The notes beneath the pieces are model-generated. The model was not told where the DNA came from. It saw only the letters and a program-made list of their open reading frames with translations, and made no database searches. DNA of 63,924 bases from an uncultured Selenomonadales bacterium (GTDB lineage: Bacteria; Bacillota; Negativicutes; Selenomonadales; Selenomonadaceae): positions 1-63,924 of the forward strand of contig CALDHY010000017.1 of NCBI GenBank assembly GCA_937901445.1, read 5' to 3'. The first letter of the stretch is position 1, and each line of letters starts with the position of its first letter. Below, piece by piece: positions 63,429 to 63,924 of this stretch. The position numbers and the translations under genes were made by a program.

Positions 63429-63519
63429 AGACGCCCGGCGGCTGATAATACTTTTCCTTCGCCATAGATAAGCTTGTCTAAGTGAACGAAAGGTATCTCC
63501 CAGCGTTGGGCGTCTTTTT
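63429..63519 (+). terminator. long structured terminator after nrdD
   Basis: AGACGCCC (63,429-63,436) pairs with GGGCGTCT (63,508-63,515) and a T-run follows. Inside, TAGATAAGCTTGTCTA forms a hairpin, and ATACTTTTCCTTCG can pair with CGAAAGGTAT. It could be a bidirectional terminator or a regulatory leader for the NhaC gene 130 bp on; no known riboswitch is recognised. Confidence 0.65.
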
Positions 63520-63650
63520 ATCATGATGTAAATCAGAACTTGCAAAAAATGCTGAAATCCTCTTGCTACTATGCAAAAAATGTTATACAATTAGGTTCGT
63601 GGATTGTATTAGGAAAAAATAAGCTAATTATAGCAGAAAGCAGGTAGGTT

Positions 63651-63924
63651 ATGGCTGAATCGATTTGGTCCGTCCTGCCGCCAGTTATCACCATTGTACT
63701 GGCTTTGTGGACTAAGGAAGTCTATATGTCCCTGTTGATTGGTATCTTTGCAGGAGCCATGCTCTTTACCGGGGGCAATATCTTGGAATCCATCCTCACC
63801 ATGTTCCAGGTTTTGGGAGACAAGGTGGGAGGAAATGTCAATATCCTGGTTTTCCTGGTTATTCTGGGCATCCTGGTGGCGGCCATCACCCGTTCCGGAG
63901 CTACCCGGATGCCCAGAATAACCA
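63651..63924 (+). CDS. NhaC-type Na+/H+ antiporter, N-terminal part
   Basis: ATG 63,651 with an AGGTAGG-like ribosome site begins MAESIWSVLPPVITIVLALW, then KEVYMSLLIGIFAGAMLFTG and ILVFLVILGILVAAITRSG. These are membrane helices of the NhaC superfamily (Na+/H+ or malate-type antiporters). The gene is cut by the window end. The last six or so codons are unreliable because the final 18 bases are a reverse-complement copy of 63,856-63,873. Confidence 0.8.
   Translation, partial: MAESIWSVLPPVITIVLALWTKEVYMSLLIGIFAGAMLFTGGNILESILTMFQVLGDKVGGNVNILVFLVILGILVAAITRSGATRMPRIT
63856..63924. repeat. perfect inverted repeat at the window end
   Basis: TGGTTATTCTGGGCATCC (63,856-63,873) recurs as its exact reverse complement at 63,907-63,924, the very last bases, with a 33-nt spacer. 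Its position at the extreme end suggests a fold-back artefact rather than a biological hairpin. Confidence 0.85.

Noticed and set aside
63429..63519. Known riboswitch
   Set aside because: No known riboswitch consensus was recognised; only a long stem with a T-run is supported.

Overview
The window reads as three pieces of DNA from different bacteria joined end to end. Piece 1 (1 to about 19,550) is GC-rich and Bacteroidales/Prevotella-like. It has few Shine-Dalgarno sites, promoters of the TTTG-N19-TAnnTTTG type, lipoproteins, a sulfatase, a fasciclin lipoprotein and exopolysaccharide export genes. Piece 2 (about 19,580 to about 63,200) is AT-rich and looks like a diderm Firmicute (Negativicutes). 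It has strong GGAGG ribosome sites, many TTG starts, sigma70 promoters, T-run terminators, an autotransporter, CbiK and rubrerythrin. Piece 3 (about 63,200 to 63,924) has other codon habits (CGG, GGG, GTG) and ends in a perfect fold-back inverted repeat. Housekeeping genes typical of two phyla sit on one molecule, so a metagenomic or amplified-DNA assembly chimera is the simplest reading.

Piece 1: GC-rich tandem repeats and the 3' end of a gene; a promoter, short peptide and terminator leader ahead of carB; a GT4 glycosyltransferase carrying an in-frame repeat insertion; a secreted repeat protein and a multidomain Ser-type sulfatase sharing one module; an RlpA-like protein on the other strand; a Wza-like/Wzc-like exopolysaccharide pair followed by a CrtI-like oxidoreductase; then fasciclin and rodA on the minus strand.

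Piece 2: a frameshifted, possibly phase-variable autotransporter; an MtaD-like deaminase with a Tat signal and a second internal start; SRP RNA and tRNA-Ser; a broken copy and an intact copy of topB; glmM. At 27.3-37.7 kb lies an accessory cassette: a restriction/modification subunit M, a giant GIY-YIG/helicase/methyltransferase fusion, a metallo-beta-lactamase-fold protein, a GrpE-like protein and an enlarged Hsp70. Small secreted and redox proteins, cbiK, a decayed kinase and an IS200/IS605 remnant follow. Next come tRNA-Thr, rplI-lonC, a cellobiose-type PTS with HAD and GH1 enzymes, nadE, rpsA-ispH, purA, ychF, a flavin reductase/rubredoxin/rubrerythrin fusion, and nrdD interrupted by a 272-nt group I intron.

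Piece 3 holds the last part of nrdD, a structured terminator and the start of an NhaC-type antiporter.

The most interesting candidates are the restriction/chaperone cassette with its GrpE-like and Hsp70 pair, the nrdD group I intron, the G6 frameshift in the autotransporter, and the dual-start deaminase.
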